Origin: Bacteroidota bacterium
GTDB lineage: Bacteria; Bacteroidota; Bacteroidia; 2-12-FULL-35-15
DNA length: 64,000 nt
Direction: 5' to 3'
Assembly: GCA_947479085.1 (NCBI GenBank)
Contig: CANJYB010000005.1
Coordinates: forward strand, 62,001 to 126,000
Shown here: piece after piece, positions 44,388 through 52,295 of the stretch
Layout of the letters: each line of letters starts with the position of its first letter
How positions within the stretch are numbered: the stretch's first letter is position 1
Translations under genes and position numbers: made by a program
The notes under the pieces: generated by a model
The model's database searches: none
What the model saw: the letters and a program-made list of their open reading frames with translations, nothing else
Told to the model about the DNA's origin: nothing

Positions 44388-44505
44388 AATTGTCTTCCCG
44401 CTTTCCGCTCCAATCTTTTTCTTTTTTTGAAATAAAAAAAGAAAAAGGATTTCAGCTTCAATCGGGTTTAGATGGATAGGGTGTAGGTAGTTATTACCTT
44501 TTATA
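44388..44505. repeat. Dispersed 117-bp repeat, copy 2
   Basis: Partner of 1363-1480 with about seven base differences; the internal hairpin is identical. The conserved 3' part (TGGATAGGGTG) has no hairpin partner, so the element is longer than a terminator. Confidence 0.8.
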
Positions 44506-44633
44506 CCAAACAAAAAAACGAATATTTTTTACCAGGCACACTCCGAACCCGCTCCTTTGCGGGTTTGGAGGTTTTAGAACAATCAGGAAACACCCTGTAA
44601 GGGTTTAAAACCGAAGGTATACAAAACTATTAA

Positions 44634-44791
44634 TATGTCGTCCCTACGTGACTTTGAGAATGGAGCTGAGAATTGTTTCTACCGATATTTTGTCCCTAAG
44701 GGACATTTAAAACATGTGTATGCTCCGTTAGGAGCAAAATATCGGTAGAAAAAAAAGTGAAAACAATTTTAAGTCCCGTAGGGACGGCATA
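44634..44791. repeat. MITE-like nested inverted-repeat element, 158 bp
   Basis: Outer 21-bp terminal inverted repeats (44634-44654 and 44771-44791) match at 19 of 21 positions, with core CGTCCCTACG. Inner arms CTACCGATATTTTG (44679-44692) and its exact complement (44735-44748) flank two small hairpins (TCCCTAAGGGA and GCTCCGTTAGGAGC). No ORF is present. It fits a non-autonomous transposable element or a structured repeat. Confidence 0.75.
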
Positions 44792-44817
44792 CAGAAAAGG
44801 ATGACACTATATTCGTA

Positions 44818-44850
44818 ACCCCTGTCAGGGTTCAAAACCCTGACAGGGGT
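44818..44850. repeat. CTGTCAGGG palindrome, copy 2
   Basis: Same 15-bp arms as 11364-11396, differing only in the 3-bp loop (CAA instead of TAG). Confidence 0.85.
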
Positions 44851-44906
44851 AATAGCATTTTTAAACCATTTTCAAATCCTCACAACACCAAAGGAGTTAA
44901 TAAAAA

Positions 44907-44939
44907 AATCCTGTCAGGTTTCTAAAACCTGACAGGATT
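44907..44939. repeat. CTGTCAGG palindrome, diverged copy 3
   Basis: Perfect arms AATCCTGTCAGGTTT and complement around CTA. The shared CCTGTCAGG core links it to copies 1 and 2, while compensating changes keep the stem. Confidence 0.8.
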
Positions 44940-44974
44940 AACTTACCGATTATTATTTAAGGTATCTTTTATAA

Positions 44975-45640
44975 TTAATTAAGTACTATTGAAAAAGCAA
45001 TACTCACCGGGCTTGGTTTACCGGTAGGACTCATGTACCAGCAAATAATCCACATCTTTTTACCAATTTTATCAGAAGAATAAAGAACCGAAAAAACACT
45101 TTTTCCTTCGGGCACCCTGTTGGTATAGGCATCTGCCGGAGGTGCTGTAGCATCGGCTCCTGTAAAGGCCACCATCGACCCATACATTTTAGCTCCCTTA
45201 GGTCGCGATTTTTTGCCCGGATGACGCGGGTCGAATGCAAAAATAGTTACTGCAAGGTTGGCTGTAGATATCAAACCTATAGAAGGTGCAAAATCGGGAG
45301 GCAATATCTTGGAAGGATTTTTGTCCACTGCTTTAATGTCAAGATTGAGCATAGCCGCACCGCTAAGTGCCAGTGCATTGTTATCGCGTATTTGCGTACG
45401 AACGGTTTCCGCCTTTGGCGAATAATCCTCAAACGCCATGTTTACATCCGAAATAGAAGCTGTGCCATGTGTATCTGGCGTAATGTAGGTGTCAAATTTT
45501 TCCAACCAATCGAGCCAGGAATTCTGAAGGTCGTTTTTCTGGTCAGTCGAAATCATTAAATCGGAGGCGTTAGCTACTATGTAAGCTACAAATGACTTAA
45601 AAAAGAAATGGAAGCGCATTAGTTTTTCTGATAAATTCAT
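44975..45640 (-). CDS. Hypothetical protein
   Basis: This 221-residue protein is not recognised. It has no clear signal peptide; the first 25 residues (MNLSEKLMRFHFFFKSFVAYIVAN) are amphipathic. The middle contains NALALSGAAMLNLDIKAVDKNPSK and ILPPDFAPSIGLIS, and the C-terminal half has beta-rich and Gly/Pro-rich segments (GPTGKPSP-like end MSPTGKPSPVSIAF). Codon use looks normal. Array D lies about 130 bp upstream of its start and the repeat island follows its stop, so it is isolated from other genes. Confidence 0.65.
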   Translation of the reverse strand: MNLSEKLMRFHFFFKSFVAYIVANASDLMISTDQKNDLQNSWLDWLEKFDTYITPDTHGTASISDVNMAFEDYSPKAETVRTQIRDNNALALSGAAMLNLDIKAVDKNPSKILPPDFAPSIGLISTANLAVTIFAFDPRHPGKKSRPKGAKMYGSMVAFTGADATAPPADAYTNRVPEGKSVFSVLYSSDKIGKKMWIICWYMSPTGKPSPVSIAFSIVLN

Positions 45641-45771
45641 GTTGTTTAAGTTTTAGGTTGTTTTTAATTTCCGGCTCTCCGGCTTGTTATTTATTATTGT
45701 TTACACTTTTATTATATATAGTAACTTACTGATAATCTCTCTTGTTTTTCAAAAATCACCTTCGGTAACCA
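45641..45771. other. Gap before array D
   Basis: AT-rich sequence, presumably with the promoter of the hypothetical gene. No coding feature. Confidence 0.4.
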
Positions 45772-46063
45772 ATATGCAATGTTGCGAACCGAATATTGCA
45801 TCTTGCGAACCCAAGATGGAATATTGCGTTCCGACAATCCATCTGGAGTTATCAATATCTCATCTTGCGTTCCGGATATTGAATATTGCGTTCTCTATAT
45901 TCAATCTTCAGCACCGATTATTGAATATTGCGTTTTCAACATTCCATCTTCAGCACTCAACATTTAATATCGAAACACCATATTGCATCTTCAGTTTCCA
46001 ATATCTCATCTTGAGAACGCAATATTGCATTTTGCGAACACAATATTACATCTTGAGTACCGA
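45772..46063. repeat. Tandem array D, degenerate 21-bp units (14 units)
   Basis: Fourteen units start at 45772, 45793, 45814, 45834, 45855, 45876, 45897, 45918, 45939, 45960, 45980, 46001, 46022 and 46043. Eleven of the thirteen spacings are 21 bp and two are 20 bp. Units read roughly ATATTGCATCTTGCGTTCC with much variation; the best kept part is A-T-(C/A)-T-T followed by GCG or CAG. The two 1-bp deletions would shift any reading frame, which argues against a coding role. Confidence 0.88.
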
Positions 46064-46251
46064 AGACAATATATGGGGCTTGACTACCCCAAAATGCTGT
46101 TTACTCACTTTTAAAAGAACTTCACCAACTTCCGGTTTCGAACTCCAAAATTTATTCTCTTGTTCTAAACCTTGAACAAAAATAATTCAAACTTTAATTC
46201 AGGATTTTAACTAAATGACAAACCGACACTGAAAAATGATGAACGGACAAA
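46064..46251. other. Gap after array D
   Basis: No gene seen. Contains T-rich stretches beyond the LytTR gene's stop codon. Confidence 0.4.
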
Positions 46252-46713
46252 TCAGAGGGAATCGAGGGTGGTAATAATATTTTTGAAATATTCCCTGCCA
46301 TGTTTTATTTGCTTTCCATTGCTCATAGTCAGGCTCCCATCGCGAATCGGGTCTATTTCCTTTATCTCTTTTGCATTAACAATGTAGGCTTTTGCCGCTT
46401 GGCAAAACATGGCAGGTAGCTGTTTTAGTAAGGTTTTCAGGCTACAGGTAAAATCTTTCCTGGAGCCATTTTTCATGTAAAAGTGAGCAGAATTATCTAC
46501 CGAATGAACGTATAGCATGTCATCAAAAAGTACTTTAACAGGCCCCTGCGGATGTTTCATTATCAAAAAATCTTTGTCGGCCATTATCCTGCTATTGGTA
46601 TTCATTTCCGGTTTTATTAGTATTTCTATCACCTCCTGTGCAGTAACCCCGGCAGGCAATACAGCACTTATCTGCGTTCTATTATTTATTGTTGTTTCTA
46701 TTGTTTCTGTCAT
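46252..46713 (-). CDS. LytTR-type DNA-binding regulator
   Basis: With the ATG at 46713 this is about 153 residues; an alternative start at 46761 adds 16. The C-terminal 100 residues match a LytTR DNA-binding domain: FDDMLYVHSVDNSAHFYMKNGSRKDFTCSLKTLLKQLP and FCQAAKAYIVNAKEIKEIDPIRDGSLTMSNGKQI. No receiver domain is present, so it is a stand-alone LytTR protein. Its targets are unknown. It lies next to, and on the other strand from, the restriction-modification controller gene. Confidence 0.85.
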   Translation of the reverse strand: MTETIETTINNRTQISAVLPAGVTAQEVIEILIKPEMNTNSRIMADKDFLIMKHPQGPVKVLFDDMLYVHSVDNSAHFYMKNGSRKDFTCSLKTLLKQLPAMFCQAAKAYIVNAKEIKEIDPIRDGSLTMSNGKQIKHGREYFKNIITTLDSL

Positions 46714-46885
46714 AGCAATTAGCTTTAATGCTTTGTACAGGTACGTTACTTTTGCCCTCATGTTTTTATGATTTTTATAGGTTTTTAGTAAGGTACACTA
46801 TTGGAATTTGGGAGGGAAGGGGGTGGGAGAAGATGTTATTGATTATAGAATTGGATATTAAAATTAATGACAGAATTATTAACTA

Positions 46886-46912
46886 TACTTATAGTCCGTT
46901 GTATGATAAGCT
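46886..46912 (+). promoter_or_regulatory. Controller-protein binding box (C-box) of the R-M system
   Basis: TACTTATAGTC (46886-46896) followed by CGTT and GTATGATAAGC resembles the operator of C.Esp1396I-type controllers (GACTTATAGTC with a second half-site about 14 nt on). The core ACT-nnn-AGT is kept. The box lies directly upstream of the controller start codon, so autoregulation is expected. Confidence 0.65.
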
Positions 46913-46918
46913 ACAAAA

Positions 46919-47152
46919 TTGAATCTTTGCAACGTGGATATAAGAATCAAAATAGGAAAAAGACTCAGGGAATTAAGAACAAAAAAAGGTCTTAGTCAAG
47001 AGAAGTTTTCATTTATTTGTGAACTTGACCGCACTTATATTGCAAGCATTGAGCAAGGAAAAAGAAATGTTTCAGTTGCAAATATTGAAAAAATTGCAAA
47101 TGCTCTAGATATGACTGTTTATGAATTTTTTAAATCAGAATTATTCAAATAG
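46919..47152 (+). CDS. Controller (C) protein of a type II R-M system, XRE-family HTH
   Basis: This 77-residue protein is almost a pure helix-turn-helix: IGKRLRELRTKKGLSQEKFSF, then the recognition helix region LDRTYIASIEQGKRNVSVANIEKIA, then MTVYEFFKSE. Such small proteins control restriction endonuclease timing. Upstream in frame is a stop at 46907, so the start must be TTG at 46919 or GTG at 46934. The endonuclease gene follows after 2 nt. A C-box lies just upstream and a similar box lies at the methyltransferase promoter. Confidence 0.9.
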   Translation: MNLCNVDIRIKIGKRLRELRTKKGLSQEKFSFICELDRTYIASIEQGKRNVSVANIEKIANALDMTVYEFFKSELFK

Positions 47153-47154
47153 CT

Positions 47155-47910
47155 ATGGAAATAAAAGCGTTCGAAGAATTTATTAAAGAAGAAATTTCAG
47201 CAGTAATCATTAAAATATTTGATGATATTCCTACACTCCCTATAGATGTAAGACAGGGAGAAAGAGTTGGTGATGCAATTAGTAAATTTTTAGAATCAAA
47301 ATTTGTAGAATATACTCAAGAACATTTCTACTTCAAAGAATCGCAAGCATCTCCTACAGGGAAGACAAAAAATCCATGGGACGCTCAAACCTATTTTGAG
47401 GTGGAAGGACACAGGGAAATGATATGGATTGATTTCAAAGCTGTAAATATTGACAACGATAATTCAAATCCAGATAGCGGAACACCTAACAAAGTGTTCG
47501 AACTAATGTTTAAGCACAATTCTTTTTACCTTCTTTATATTGTTGTTTATTATCAAGGCTTAGGTGCAGGTCTTGGACTCAAATTCGTTGAAAAGGATAG
47601 AAAGAAAGTCAAGCCCATTTTTTTGAAAGATGTTGAGCAAAATATGCATATCACGCCACCAAATCAAATTCAATTCAATGTATTTGAAGCAGAACAGTAT
47701 AGATCAAGAGATGAGTTTATTGACTTTTTCAAAAACAAACTAATTGAATCAAACCAAAGAAGAATTGATGATGCACAACAAAAGTTGAACTTAATAAAAC
47801 AAGGAAAGTATAGTGTTCCGAAAACCATTTACAAAGAACAAGAATTTGATTTTAGTATCCTGAACAAAATTAATTCCGAACAAGAAGAACAAATTAAAAA
47901 GATAAAATAG
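47155..47910 (+). CDS. Putative type II restriction endonuclease, PD-(D/E)XK type
   Basis: This 251-residue protein is not matched to a named enzyme. It carries a plausible PD-(D/E)XK active site: P74-W-D76 followed 16 residues later by D93-F-K95 in WIDFKAV, with E82/E84 in FEVEGHRE between. It follows the controller gene after 2 nt and overlaps the convergent methyltransferase by 17 bp, the usual layout for C-R and M genes. The C-terminus is Lys/Gln-rich (KYSVPKTIYKEQEF ... EEQIKKIK). Sequence specificity cannot be read from the protein. Confidence 0.8.
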   Translation: MEIKAFEEFIKEEISAVIIKIFDDIPTLPIDVRQGERVGDAISKFLESKFVEYTQEHFYFKESQASPTGKTKNPWDAQTYFEVEGHREMIWIDFKAVNIDNDNSNPDSGTPNKVFELMFKHNSFYLLYIVVYYQGLGAGLGLKFVEKDRKKVKPIFLKDVEQNMHITPPNQIQFNVFEAEQYRSRDEFIDFFKNKLIESNQRRIDDAQQKLNLIKQGKYSVPKTIYKEQEFDFSILNKINSEQEEQIKKIK

Positions 47911-49633
47911 AAAATTCAATATTTTTAATTTCGGAATTCGTTAGCTGGTAGTAACTATATATAATAGAATTAATTTCGTCCATCGTTTGTTTTTTGACAG
48001 ATGAATTTTCATAAATCACCTTGCACAAATCTGAAATTTTATTTTGCAATTCCTTATCACGTGGAATATAAACGGTTCCTAAATCCCCTATTTTGATTTG
48101 TGGTTGTTTACCTTGTGAATATCTAACAATATTCATCTGTTGCGCAAAATATGTAATCAAATCAGAATTTAATAAGCCGCAAAGAAAATACAAGTAATCT
48201 AGAGTCTCCTTTGAATTATTTCTGAGTGAAAAAACATACAAACTATTATTAGCAGAACTTTTTTCTAAATCAACAGTAGCAACAATTTCCTTTGATGATT
48301 GTCGAATAAAAATTTTCGGGTTATCATAAATTATAGTTTCCCCCAAGCCAAGTCTTTTTTTGTTTTTCACGCCCTCTTTTTCTAATTGGACTTTTAATTC
48401 TTCATTGATTGAATCTTGTAGAGGTTTATTATAAAAAAAATACTTCTTAAATTCTAAATTGCTATATTTTTCAGAAAGAGCTTTTGATCCTTGATAATAA
48501 GGATATATAAGGTTTTTATCCTTTCCATTAAAATCCGAAAATGTAAACTTGTCCTCCATATCAAGAAGCATGACACAAGTTCTCAAATTTTTCTTTGGGA
48601 ATAACTCCAACAAGGTTTTATCTTCCTTTGAAGTTATTTTATCAATAATCTGTTTTGAAACACTGCAACCATTAAATCTAAATTTGTACTCATCATTTTT
48701 GTTTAACCAGCTTGATTGCTTAATTAAATAGCTGTTTTGCGTTTTATGGTCTTCGATTCTTACTTCATTATCTTTTATTCCTGTAGACTTTGCAACTTTC
48801 AAAATAACTTGACCACTTGCGACATCAAAATCTTTAATATTTACTTGGAGCTCTTCTATTCTTGTTTTTTCCAATAAATATTTTCTAGTGTATTCATAAG
48901 CTGTTTCAAAAAAAGAAACGTCTATAATGAAACTTAGCTTACCTTCGTCTTTAAGAAAATCTAATGAATGTTCAATAAACAGCATTACAAGATTTAGCTT
49001 CCCGTTTTTTACTGAATTCGGAAATTGATTATAATTTTTTAAATAATTTATTCTTTGTTCCTCATTTTCCTTTTTGTCTCTACGACCATATAGCGTTACA
49101 TATGGTGGATTACCAATCACGTAATCAAAAGTATTATACAATGCTGTAAAAGGAGTTTCTTTAGGTTCATCAAATAAGGATGAACCCAAAGCTACTTTAT
49201 CGGTAAAATCCCAAGTTATTGCATTAAAAGATCCTTGATAATCTTCATCAAATAAATATTGGTATAATGTATTGACATTGGAAATAGTTTTTTTAGTCAT
49301 TTCCTCCTGCACATCAACAAAGAAGATATTGTTAGAAATAAACTTTGAAATTAATACAGAATCTGGGAATAGCTTATAAACATCCGAAATCAGTTTTAAA
49401 ATAAAAATCCCTTGTCCACAGGAAGGTTCAAGAATTCTCTTATTCAGAATATCCCTATTCACTTCAACAACACTTAATACATTCTCAACTGTTGACAACG
49501 AATTGGTAAGAAAAACTCCTTTCTTTTTTCTATCAGTTTTGTTTAAACCTAACTCATAGCCCCATTGACCAAACACAATCTTCTCAAGGAAAGATGCTAG
49601 CTGTTTCGTGCTTTTAAGTTCGTTAACTTGCAT
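47894..49633 (-). CDS. Type II N6-adenine DNA methyltransferase (TaqI/Eco57I-like)
   Basis: This 579-residue protein has motif X-like GVFLTN (residues 39-44), motif I ILEPSCGQGIFILK (67-80), motif IV NPPYVT (175-180) and a C-terminal target-recognition domain with YYQGSKALSEKY, IFIRQSSKEIVATVD and LYFLCGLLNSDLITYFAQQMN, as in TaqI-type gamma-class enzymes. It methylates adenine in the recognition site to protect the host. The gene is convergent with and overlaps the endonuclease by 17 bp. Its promoter region (49662-49736) carries a controller-box-like site. Confidence 0.92.
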   Translation of the reverse strand: MQVNELKSTKQLASFLEKIVFGQWGYELGLNKTDRKKKGVFLTNSLSTVENVLSVVEVNRDILNKRILEPSCGQGIFILKLISDVYKLFPDSVLISKFISNNIFFVDVQEEMTKKTISNVNTLYQYLFDEDYQGSFNAITWDFTDKVALGSSLFDEPKETPFTALYNTFDYVIGNPPYVTLYGRRDKKENEEQRINYLKNYNQFPNSVKNGKLNLVMLFIEHSLDFLKDEGKLSFIIDVSFFETAYEYTRKYLLEKTRIEELQVNIKDFDVASGQVILKVAKSTGIKDNEVRIEDHKTQNSYLIKQSSWLNKNDEYKFRFNGCSVSKQIIDKITSKEDKTLLELFPKKNLRTCVMLLDMEDKFTFSDFNGKDKNLIYPYYQGSKALSEKYSNLEFKKYFFYNKPLQDSINEELKVQLEKEGVKNKKRLGLGETIIYDNPKIFIRQSSKEIVATVDLEKSSANNSLYVFSLRNNSKETLDYLYFLCGLLNSDLITYFAQQMNIVRYSQGKQPQIKIGDLGTVYIPRDKELQNKISDLCKVIYENSSVKKQTMDEINSIIYSYYQLTNSEIKNIEFSILSF

Positions 49634-49661
49634 TTATCAATAGTTTTTTTTAATAAGAACA

Positions 49662-49669
49662 CAAATATA
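49662..49669 (-). promoter_or_regulatory. -7 promoter box (TATATTTG) for the methyltransferase
   Basis: Consensus TAnnTTTG on the minus strand, 28 nt before the methyltransferase ATG. The C-box-like sequence at 49688-49698 would cover the -33 region, as expected for repression. Confidence 0.5.
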
Positions 49670-49687
49670 AGGCAATTAAATAAGTGA

Positions 49688-49736
49688 TACTTATAATCAA
49701 CAATATATTTTCAACAAAAAAGATTGTTGATTATAA
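49688..49736. promoter_or_regulatory. C-box-like site in a 14-bp inverted repeat upstream of the methyltransferase
   Basis: TACTTATAATC (49688-49698) differs by one base from the C-box at 46886-46896. It overlaps a perfect inverted repeat TTATAATCAACAAT (49691-49704) and ATTGTTGATTATAA (49723-49736). It lies upstream of the M promoter, so controller binding could repress methyltransferase synthesis. Confidence 0.55.
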
Positions 49737-49783
49737 TAACTTCTGACTATCTTTATTTAATGAGTGTTACTGCCACAAAAAAA

Positions 49784-49819
49784 TACATTAAATAAGCCCC
49801 TAAAGACTTATTTAATGTA
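49784..49819 (-). terminator. Hairpin terminator of the small secreted-protein gene
   Basis: Perfect 13-bp arms TACATTAAATAAG and its complement flank a 10-nt loop; on the minus strand a T-run follows. It lies 20 bp past the stop of the gene at 49839-50096. Confidence 0.75.
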
Positions 49820-49838
49820 TAAAAAATGTTTCAACCCT

Positions 49839-50096
49839 CTATTTCCTTTTTAATCTTTCGCTGGAAACATAGAGTTGTTTTTGTCCTCTTCGCGATTTAC
49901 GGGATTGTTCATGTTTGCTTCTCTGCGAAAATTCGGTCCCGTTGTGTTTCATCTTCAGGTGGTGATAAAAACTTTTAAAACGTTCTTCCAGCGAAAGCCC
50001 ACCTTTGTAAGTAACACTGTTTTTGTCTATTTGCTGCCCGGTTAACGATTGGCTGATTACCACGAGCACCATAATCAGCATAACTAACTTTTTCAT
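49839..50096 (-). CDS. Small exported basic protein
   Basis: This 85-residue product has a clear signal peptide (MKKLVMLIMVLVVISQSLTG) and a mature part of about 65 residues rich in Arg, Lys, Ser and Gln (KHEQSRKSRRGQKQ). No family is recognised. A terminator follows it, which supports transcription. It stands alone next to the R-M system. Confidence 0.6.
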   Translation of the reverse strand: MKKLVMLIMVLVVISQSLTGQQIDKNSVTYKGGLSLEERFKSFYHHLKMKHNGTEFSQRSKHEQSRKSRRGQKQLYVSSERLKRK

Positions 50097-50338
50097 GTTT
50101 TTTTGTTTTAATTGGTTATTGAATTTTATATACTATGAATTATTATTCTCTAATTCCGTTTATTTTCAATATACATGAAGTGCTTACTTACCTTATTATA
50201 CGGCAACAATAAGAAGGGGTTACTTTTTTATCAATTATTTTATAGGGGTGTGCCAGAAGAGATTAAACAAATTTTATTAAACAAGTAAAATAAAGTAGTT
50301 CCTTCGAAAACCTTCCTCAATAAAAACAGGGGAAATTT
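50097..50338. other. Intergenic region without a gene
   Basis: AT-rich gap upstream of the small exported-protein gene and downstream of the peptidase gene. Nothing distinctive was seen. Confidence 0.4.
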
Positions 50339-52276
50339 CTACTGTTTTACTACCTTCTGTGAAAAATTAATTTCACTACCTTTTATTTTAATAAAATATT
50401 CTCCCTTCGCTAAATGTTCGGTAGGCATTGTTTTTACTGAACTTCCCGCAGGAACAATTTCCTGTTTGCTGAAAATTCTTTTGCCGATAACATCAAATAT
50501 TTCGAAGGTTAGTTCGTCTGTTTTTTTCAACTGAATGGAAACGGTAACATCATATTTTACCGGATTAGGATAAATTGAAATCTGGTTAACCAATGCTTCC
50601 AGGTTAGGAATTCCGGTAACAGTATTATTGGCAGATAGAATATGTAAATCCGGGTCGAACTTTACACTGTCGATATTAAAATTTACAGTTGGATAAAATA
50701 CCTGCCCGGAATAGGTATGATTAAAAACAATAATAGTATCATGCCCCGCGCCCTTAAATTCAACTGGTATAGGCATATCAAAAAAGGAAACAGATGGGTC
50801 GCTGGTGGTTTGATTTACAGTTAAGGTTACCGCATTCCCTGTTTGATTCCATAAAAGCTGATACGATGGCCATCCCTGGTTGTAATACCATTCATTAAAA
50901 AAGGTAGACAGGTTTTGTCCGCTGGTATTTTCCAGGTGAGCTTTTAAATCAGGTGTTTTAGCATAGCCTCCTGCAAGATTCGGGTCGGTTAAATAATTTT
51001 TTATGGCAAGAAAAAATAATGAATCTCCAAGTTTCCATCTGAGCATGTGCAATAAATAAGAACCTTTCCAATAGGTCAAACGTCCGTTAAATATTCTTGC
51101 TACATTCATGGTGTCGTCACATAATACGGAACCATCCGGAACAGAAGTTATGTTTAATATTCTTTGCTGTAATTGCCATACAAAAGTGGAATGGAAATAT
51201 CGTTCTTCAGTAAGTGTTTCGAAGTAGGAAGCAAAACCTTCATTCAGCCAGATGTCTTCCCAACTACCACAGGTGATATGGTCACCAAACCATTGGTGGG
51301 CACATTCGTGTGCCATCAAACCATGATCAAATCCAACTAGAAAAGTCATCGTTTGATGTTCCATTCCTCCTCCCCAGCCAAACTGAAGGTGACCATATTT
51401 TTCATTTGAAAAAGGATAAAGAATAGTAAGGCTGTCATAAAACTGAATAGTTGTGATAATGTCAGGAGTCATGGATTGCGCAATTGCAAGGTCTTCCGGA
51501 TAAACATAATTAAGTACCAATATAGAGTCACCACCAACAAGTGGCACATAGTTGGAATACACGGAATAATTGGTAACCCCAATTGCCACTAAATAAGCGG
51601 CAATTGGATAATGAGTTTTCCAATGATAAATTTTGTTCAATCCAGATTGAATCTCAGAAACTAACAGCCCGTTGCTACCCACCCTGTTTATTTGAGGAGT
51701 GGTAACAATAATATCCAGAGAATCAATTTTGTCAACAAGCTCCTGTTTACATGGCCACCAGTCTTTGGCTCCTAATGGTTCAGATAAGGTCCAGATAACA
51801 GGAGTGTGCAAGGTGGTATCATGAGTGGTCTGAACGAACGAACCAAAACCACTGTTGGGCGGAACTCCCTGGTAATAAACAGAAACAGAATCAAGGGTAT
51901 TAACCGGTAAAACAGAAGGAAAACCAATTTGTAAAATATCTCCGGGTAATTGTAAGAAAGCCAAAGAAACATTATGATATTTTATTGAATCAACCGTCAA
52001 AGAATCGGTAAGGTCGAATTGCAATTGATTAAAACTAGTAACGGTTGGTTTAAAGTAAGTGGTGATTTTTCCTTTAATATAAAGCACAGCCGGATTTACC
52101 TCCCATTCGCAACGATGGTATTTAATATCATAATTGTTTATTGCATTCGACATCATCGATTTGCTCATCAACCCTTCGTGCGCTCGTTGCTCCATAGCCG
52201 GAATATTATTGATACTCTGAGCTTGCGATGCAATTACAGCAGTGATAATAAAAATAAGAAGTAGCAGTTTTTTCAT
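50339..52276 (-). CDS. Secreted M1-family aminopeptidase with T9SS tail
   Basis: With the ATG at 52276 (MKKLLLLIFIITAVIASQAQ) this is about 645 residues: signal peptide, M1 N-terminal beta domain, GGMEHQTMTFLVG (exopeptidase-type motif with variation), and the zinc site HECAHQWFGDH ... WLNEGFASYFE (HExxH-X18-E; the second half of the helix is HEcaH). A type A sorting domain (YPNPVKYDVTVSIQLKK ... KKGEYFIKIKG-type end) completes it. It probably trims peptides outside the cell. A paralogue gene lies 19 bp upstream on the same strand, so they form an operon. Confidence 0.9.
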   Translation of the reverse strand: MKKLLLLIFIITAVIASQAQSINNIPAMEQRAHEGLMSKSMMSNAINNYDIKYHRCEWEVNPAVLYIKGKITTYFKPTVTSFNQLQFDLTDSLTVDSIKYHNVSLAFLQLPGDILQIGFPSVLPVNTLDSVSVYYQGVPPNSGFGSFVQTTHDTTLHTPVIWTLSEPLGAKDWWPCKQELVDKIDSLDIIVTTPQINRVGSNGLLVSEIQSGLNKIYHWKTHYPIAAYLVAIGVTNYSVYSNYVPLVGGDSILVLNYVYPEDLAIAQSMTPDIITTIQFYDSLTILYPFSNEKYGHLQFGWGGGMEHQTMTFLVGFDHGLMAHECAHQWFGDHITCGSWEDIWLNEGFASYFETLTEERYFHSTFVWQLQQRILNITSVPDGSVLCDDTMNVARIFNGRLTYWKGSYLLHMLRWKLGDSLFFLAIKNYLTDPNLAGGYAKTPDLKAHLENTSGQNLSTFFNEWYYNQGWPSYQLLWNQTGNAVTLTVNQTTSDPSVSFFDMPIPVEFKGAGHDTIIVFNHTYSGQVFYPTVNFNIDSVKFDPDLHILSANNTVTGIPNLEALVNQISIYPNPVKYDVTVSIQLKKTDELTFEIFDVIGKRIFSKQEIVPAGSSVKTMPTEHLAKGEYFIKIKGSEINFSQKVVKQ

Positions 52277-52295
52277 GTTAAATTGAGTATATAAA

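Larger units (their letters stand above)
44095..44974. other. Repeat-rich intergenic island, no gene
   Basis: These 880 bp hold at least seven palindromic elements: twin hairpins (44192-44257), a REP-like palindrome (44281-44319), the second copy of the 117-bp repeat (44388-44505), a hairpin CTCCGAACCCGC / GCGGGTTTGGAG (44541-44570), a 158-bp MITE-like element (44634-44791) and two CTGTCAGG palindromes. A 117-codon open frame on the minus strand (44108-44461) runs through these repeats and is rejected. Confidence 0.85.

Noticed and set aside
44108-44461. 117-codon minus-strand frame
   Set aside because: Consists of hairpin and 117-bp repeat sequence; no protein features.
45684-46175. 163-codon plus-strand open frame across array D
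   Set aside because: The frame is open because units are multiples of three and lack stops; two 1-bp deletions shift it, and there is no signal or motif.
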